This document shows, piece by piece, positions 14,099-17,364 of a DNA stretch of 17,364 nt; the stretch's first letter is position 1; every line of letters begins with the position of its first letter. The notes below the pieces were generated by a model that did no database searches, was not told the origin of the DNA, and saw nothing but the letters and a program-made list of their open reading frames with translations. Source of the DNA: Ruminococcus sp. UBA1394 (GTDB lineage: Bacteria > Bacillota > Clostridia > Oscillospirales > Ruminococcaceae); assembly GCA_002305725.1 (NCBI GenBank), contig DBQM01000052.1, forward strand, positions 1 to 17,364, given 5' to 3'. The translations under genes were made by a program, and so were the position numbers.

Positions 14099-14668
14099 AT
14101 GTATCTTGGAAAAACAAAAATTGCATTAAAAAAAGTAATATCAGTTTTGCTTATTATATTCAGCGGATTTTTCGTTTTTATAGGAGTATGCGGGGTATTT
14201 ATGGCGTCATCCAGGCTGATTAACGGAATTGAAAAAGAAAAATACAGTGAATATATGGCTGTATATATCGTTTTGATAATTGGCTTTGGTATACTTTTAT
14301 GTATTTCCATAAATATGTTAAGGCTTGCCGGAAAGGCAAACAAGTTCAACAGCATTTTTGAAAATGACCCGGACGGTAAGTTGTCTGTTGAAAAAACATC
14401 ACTACTTTTTGGAATGCCGGTTTTTAAATTTGTAAAGTTGTTTGATAAGCTTGTCAAAAAGGGCTATCTTGTAAATTGTTCACTTAATAATTCGGGTGAA
14501 CAGCTTTTGATAGTACTGAATAACGGCGGCAGAAGTACACAACAGAAGTTTGACATTATAAACTGTCCTAACTGTGGTGCTCCGAATGAAGTAAAGCTTG
14601 GATTTGTGGAAAAATGTTCTTACTGTGGAAATAAGCTGGTTGGTAATAATACTGCTGACAAAAAGTAA
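14099..14668 (+). CDS. Two-TM protein with C-terminal zinc ribbon
   Basis: A 189-residue protein I cannot assign to a named family. It has two hydrophobic helices (about 12-36 and 52-74), a middle segment (about 95-130, SVEKTSLLFGMPVFKFVKLFDKL then VKKGYLVNC; a possible winged-helix-like fold), and a C-terminal zinc ribbon with Cys156, Cys159, Cys173 and Cys176 (CPNC and CSYC). This pattern fits a membrane-bound protein with a cytoplasmic metal-binding tail, perhaps binding nucleic acid or protein. The ATG directly abuts the thrS TAA, and its Shine-Dalgarno AAGGTGAGAT lies in the last thrS codons, so it should be co-translated with ThrS. Function unknown. Confidence 0.8.
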   Translation: MYLGKTKIALKKVISVLLIIFSGFFVFIGVCGVFMASSRLINGIEKEKYSEYMAVYIVLIIGFGILLCISINMLRLAGKANKFNSIFENDPDGKLSVEKTSLLFGMPVFKFVKLFDKLVKKGYLVNCSLNNSGEQLLIVLNNGGRSTQQKFDIINCPNCGAPNEVKLGFVEKCSYCGNKLVGNNTADKK

Positions 14669-14673
14669 AATAT

Positions 14674-14714
14674 AAGCACCGCCTTTGATTATGAGTCAGG
14701 GGCGGCGCTGCTTT
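14674..14714 (+). terminator. Weak hairpin terminator candidate after the thrS operon
   Basis: CCGCC (14679-14683) pairs with GGCGG (14701-14705), and after one A-C mismatch GC (14676-14677) pairs with GC (14707-14708), ending near CTTT (14711-14714). The large loop and only three T residues make it a weak or leaky candidate. Confidence 0.35.
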
Positions 14715-14728
14715 AAAGGTGAACAGAT

Positions 14729-15082
14729 ATGAAAAAATGGTATGATGAAGAATATGAATTTGAAATTGAGGTCACAGGTTTTCTCCGTGGTGACCATACA
14801 GAGCATTTCTGCCGCAACGGCGAAGAAATAGGGGACAAGTATCACTGTACATACGGCTGTCCGGTAAACGATGACGGATATGGTATATGCAGTAAAACAA
14901 TGATGATGCTTTATCCGCTTATGGAATCAGTCAGAAGCGGCGGCGATCTGGAAAACCTTGGCGGTGACGGGAAGTACAGCAAGAATATAGTCTGTCCGGA
15001 CGGCTGTGTAATGTTTCGTCTGACTGCAACTCCTCTCGGAAACGAAAATTTTCATAAGGGCGGGTACTGGAAAGAAACGTAA
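14729..15082 (+). CDS. Small cysteine-rich protein, TIGR04076-like
   Basis: A 117-residue soluble protein of unknown function. The order of features (an N-terminal beta segment EFEIEVTGF, a GDKYHCTYGCPV block, a GICSKTMMMLYPLMESVRSGG helix, then NIVCPDGCVMFRLTAT) resembles proteins grouped as TIGR04076. Cysteines at residues 28, 40, 44, 54, 89 and 93 could bind metal. An AAAGGTGA (14715-14722) lies six bases before the ATG. It sits between a weak hairpin and a strong bidirectional terminator, so it may be read through from thrS or have an unseen promoter. Family assignment is tentative. Confidence 0.75.
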   Translation: MKKWYDEEYEFEIEVTGFLRGDHTEHFCRNGEEIGDKYHCTYGCPVNDDGYGICSKTMMMLYPLMESVRSGGDLENLGGDGKYSKNIVCPDGCVMFRLTATPLGNENFHKGGYWKET

Positions 15083-15090
15083 TAAACATA

Positions 15091-15127
15091 AAAAAACTGA
15101 GAAGAAACAAATTCTTCTCAGTTTTTT
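15091..15127 (+). terminator. Bidirectional terminator between convergent genes
   Basis: AAAAAACTGAGAAGAA (15091-15106) and TTCTTCTCAGTTTTTT (15112-15127) form a perfect 16-bp stem with the loop ACAAA. The T-run serves the plus-strand gene and the A-run gives a T-run on the minus strand for the chemotaxis gene. Confidence 0.93.
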
Positions 15128-15144
15128 CATTAAGGAGAAATCTA

Positions 15145-17145
15145 TTATCTGTTTTTAAATTTAAGTACCATATCCTGCAAAGTTCTCGACTGACTGCTCA
15201 GTTCCTCGCTGGACGCTGCACTTTCCTCGGCTGTTGATGCAGTTGAGCGTACAATCTCATCTATTGACGAAATCTTTTCAGAAACAGTCTTTACGTCGTT
15301 TGCCTGGGTTTCAGACGCTCTGGAGATTTTCAGTACAAGGTCGTTTACATTTTCAACGCCCTTTGAAACTGAATTAAGTGCGGATTCTGTTTCCTGTGCC
15401 AGACGTGAGCCTTTTTCTACGGCTTCGCCTGTGCTTGTGATGAGTGCATTGGTGTTCTTTACAGCCTCTGCGGATTTGGACGCAAGATTTCTTACCTCTC
15501 CGGCAACAACTGCAAATCCCTTTCCGGCAGCACCTGCACGGGCAGCCTCAACAGCAGCATTAAGTGCGAGAATATTTGTCTGGAATGCTATATCATCAAT
15601 AGTCTTAACGATTTTTACAATTTCCTGTGCTTTTTCGCTTATGTTGTTCATTGATTCCATAAGCTCTTTCATGCGCTGGTTGCATTCAATTACATTATTC
15701 GATGTGATTACTGACTGATTCTGTGCAGATTCTGCTGATGCAGCATTTTCATCAATTTGTTCAACCAGTTTTTCAATAAGAGAAGTCAGTTCTTCAATAG
15801 TCCTTGACTGTTCATTTACACCGGCTGCAAGGAAGTTTGAGGATTCAGCAACAGTTGAAGAACCTGCTGAAACCTGTGATGAAGCCAAATCAATGCCGCC
15901 GATAATATCGCTGAGCTTGTCAGAAATATTTAAAATTGACTCTCTGATCTTTGCAAAATCACCGACATAATCTCCGTTAAAAGCAATATCAAAGCTGCCG
16001 TGTGAAAGCTTGTCAAGATTGTCATTGATATCGGTAATGTAACCTGTCCATACCTTGTTTGTCTCAGAAATGCTTGTGCAGAGTTCGCTTATGCTGTCAT
16101 TAGCATAGTAGGTAGGAGTGTAGTTAAGCTTGCCGTTTTTCATGTTTTCAGCAGCCGTTTTAAGTTCATCAATAGGTCTGATAACAGATTTTACAAGTAT
16201 AGTAATTATAACAGCGGATAAAACGATAGCCAGAATAAATATTATGGACATTGTTTTAAGCATCGGAATTATCTGGTTTATATATTCAATAGTGTTTACA
16301 GCATAAAGATAATACCAGCCTGTAGAAGAAATTTTAGACAGGACAAAATATTTTTCCTTGCCGTCATAGTCTTTTGATTTGATAACCGAATAATCATCAG
16401 ATTCAAGCTGTGAAATTATTCCGGCATACTCCGGAACGTCCTTCAGAGAGGTTATCTGTTCTGTTCCGTCCTCACCGACAGAGAGTCTGAACTTTTCGTT
16501 TTTATGTACAATAGCATTAAAATTGCTGTCAGCAAGAATAGGGTATGCATTATCAAAAATATCAATACTTTCAGTAATTTCAGCAAGATAATCGGCATAA
16601 ATATCAGCACCCAGAACAAAATCAAGTTCGCCGCTTTCTTTATAATATGCCTTTGAAATTGTCATGCAGAGCTTTCCGGTATTGTTGTCAATGTAAGGGG
16701 ATGTGCAGGTGAATTCTCCCTGTGCAGCAATAGTAGCCTTGTACCAGTCACGGGCAGTAACATCAAAATCATCCGGCAGAACAAAGCCGCTTGCAAAAAG
16801 AGTAGTTTTGTCCGGTATTACAACATAGTAGTCAATGACGTATTCTGTAAGCTTGTCAGCAAAAAAGTGTTCAATTTCCTCATCGGAAAGCGTGTTTAGA
16901 TAATCATTATACTGAATTGAGTCACCGAAATATGCAAGAGTACTTTGCTGCTGCGTCACCCACAAATCAAATTCCTGTGATTTTGAAGAAAGTGTTGCAG
17001 AGATTTCCTTGTTGATTCGCTTGTCAATCGTTGATTTAATTACAAAGTAAGAACTAAATTCAATAATTAGAATGGTGAATGTTATAATTAAAATCATACA
17101 GAATACAAGCTTTTTCTGAAATGGCTGTTTCTTTTTCTGAGTCAT
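15145..17145 (-). CDS. Methyl-accepting chemotaxis protein with dCache sensor
   Basis: A 666-residue membrane chemoreceptor. TM1 is about 12-34, an extracellular dCache_1 domain spans about 36-290, TM2 about 296-319, a HAMP domain about 319-372, a second HAMP-like linker (about 373-420, GYITDINDNL and GDYVGDFAKI), then the cytoplasmic signalling domain with the conserved tip IDDIAFQTNILALNAAVEAARAG (given in two parts: IDDIAFQTNI at 516-525 and LALNAAVEAARAG at 526-538) that binds CheA/CheW. The sensor has RDWY (132-135), PYID (150-153) and GAD (179-181), the usual ligand-contact positions. There is no C-terminal pentapeptide tether for CheR. AGAGGAGG (complement of 17151-17158) lies five bases before the ATG. 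The partner output (flagella or pili) is not visible here. Confidence 0.95.
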   Translation of the reverse strand: MTQKKKQPFQKKLVFCMILIITFTILIIEFSSYFVIKSTIDKRINKEISATLSSKSQEFDLWVTQQQSTLAYFGDSIQYNDYLNTLSDEEIEHFFADKLTEYVIDYYVVIPDKTTLFASGFVLPDDFDVTARDWYKATIAAQGEFTCTSPYIDNNTGKLCMTISKAYYKESGELDFVLGADIYADYLAEITESIDIFDNAYPILADSNFNAIVHKNEKFRLSVGEDGTEQITSLKDVPEYAGIISQLESDDYSVIKSKDYDGKEKYFVLSKISSTGWYYLYAVNTIEYINQIIPMLKTMSIIFILAIVLSAVIITILVKSVIRPIDELKTAAENMKNGKLNYTPTYYANDSISELCTSISETNKVWTGYITDINDNLDKLSHGSFDIAFNGDYVGDFAKIRESILNISDKLSDIIGGIDLASSQVSAGSSTVAESSNFLAAGVNEQSRTIEELTSLIEKLVEQIDENAASAESAQNQSVITSNNVIECNQRMKELMESMNNISEKAQEIVKIVKTIDDIAFQTNILALNAAVEAARAGAAGKGFAVVAGEVRNLASKSAEAVKNTNALITSTGEAVEKGSRLAQETESALNSVSKGVENVNDLVLKISRASETQANDVKTVSEKISSIDEIVRSTASTAEESAASSEELSSQSRTLQDMVLKFKNR

Positions 17146-17242
17146 ATTTTCCTCCTCTTATTTACAATGCCTCATTTAGAAATATTGAAAAGCATTATAA
17201 GAATACATATAAATGAAGTATCGCTGTATTTATTATGTTAAT

Positions 17243-17271
17243 ATTATACAACATTTTTTTATATTTTTCAA
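17243..17271 (-). promoter_or_regulatory. Promoter of the chemotaxis receptor gene
   Basis: On the minus strand TTGAAA (complement of 17266-17271) and a perfect TATAAT (complement of 17243-17248) are separated by 17 bases. Transcription should start near 17236, leaving an untranslated leader of about 90 bases. The decamer AAAAATGTTG occurs twice around it, overlapping the -35 and ending just before the -10. Confidence 0.75.
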
Positions 17272-17307
17272 CATTTTTCGACTATTTTAATTAATTAAAC
17301 AAAATAC

Positions 17308-17321
17308 TGTATAATTATACA
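17308..17321. promoter_or_regulatory. 14-bp palindrome upstream of the chemotaxis gene
   Basis: TGTATAATTATACA is a perfect palindrome in the AT-rich upstream region. It contains TATAAT on both strands, so it could be an operator or the -10 part of overlapping promoters. No convincing -35 lies at the right distance on either strand. The rest of 17272-17364 shows no coding sequence that I can support. Confidence 0.35.
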
Positions 17322-17364
17322 ACTTTTTATAGAAAAAATTATTTGTAAGTTTGTCAATCATATT

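Noticed and set aside
13921..14457. Minus-strand open frame of about 178 codons across the thrS end and the next gene
   Set aside because: It is antisense to two well-supported genes, has no ribosome binding site that I can see, and its translation looks low-complexity with no recognisable motif.
1..17364. Phage, transposon, toxin-antitoxin or anti-phage defence system
   Set aside because: No integrase, transposase, terminase, nuclease or paired toxin/antitoxin-like gene was found; every sizeable supported gene is accounted for above.

Overview
The window looks like a chromosomal segment of a low-to-mid-GC Gram-positive anaerobe of the Clostridia, most likely a Ruminococcus-like member of the Oscillospiraceae. 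Reasons: strong AGGAGG-type ribosome binding sites, a T-box leader, flavin-dependent thymidylate synthase (ThyX), a BspA-type leucine-rich-repeat protein ending in a type I dockerin, and the DUF4190/DUF2752 small membrane protein pair. The genus is an inference; no rRNA or tRNA gene is present to confirm it.

Layout. (1) Positions 1-786: end of an upstream operon with two small membrane proteins (DUF4190, DUF2752), closed by a rho-independent terminator. (2) Positions 801-10371: a near-consensus extended -10 promoter starts a tightly packed same-strand run: thyX, a tmk-like kinase, a DUF2156 GNAT-fold protein, a DJ-1/PfpI protein, 5-formyl-THF cyclo-ligase, mltG, a U32 (TrhP/YrrO-like) protein, a secreted LRR-transglutaminase-dockerin protein and a secreted two-module protein. 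Gaps are under 20 nt or genes overlap, and I see no terminator inside. The first six genes are housekeeping (dTMP and folate metabolism, peptidoglycan glycan-chain cleavage), U32 proteins of this type modify tRNA, and the last two genes are surface or secreted. (3) Positions 10372-10814: a new promoter, a T-box riboswitch with a threonine-compatible specifier and a strong terminator, then a cluster of three further hairpins. (4) Positions 10815-14668: a membrane-anchored lipase-like hydrolase, thrS, and a two-TM zinc-ribbon protein, all presumably under the T-box. (5) Positions 14729-15127: a small cysteine-rich TIGR04076-like protein and a bidirectional terminator. (6) Positions 15145-17364: a minus-strand dCache methyl-accepting chemotaxis protein with its own promoter.

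How the genes fit together. ThyX makes dTMP from dUMP and methylene-THF, the Tmk-like protein would phosphorylate dTMP, and the cyclo-ligase returns 5-formyl-THF to the active folate pool, so three products in one operon serve the thymidylate/one-carbon branch. MltG next to a U32 gene is a recurring Firmicutes neighbourhood (compare yrrL-yrrN-yrrO in Bacillus). The T-box couples ThrS expression to uncharged tRNA, but a lipase-like gene lies between leader and thrS. I found no CRISPR array, transposase, phage gene or obvious defence system. The most unusual parts are the T-box/hairpin/lipase/thrS arrangement, the dockerin-LRR-transglutaminase protein with its duplicated-module neighbour, and a Tmk-like protein lacking the aspartate of its DRY motif.
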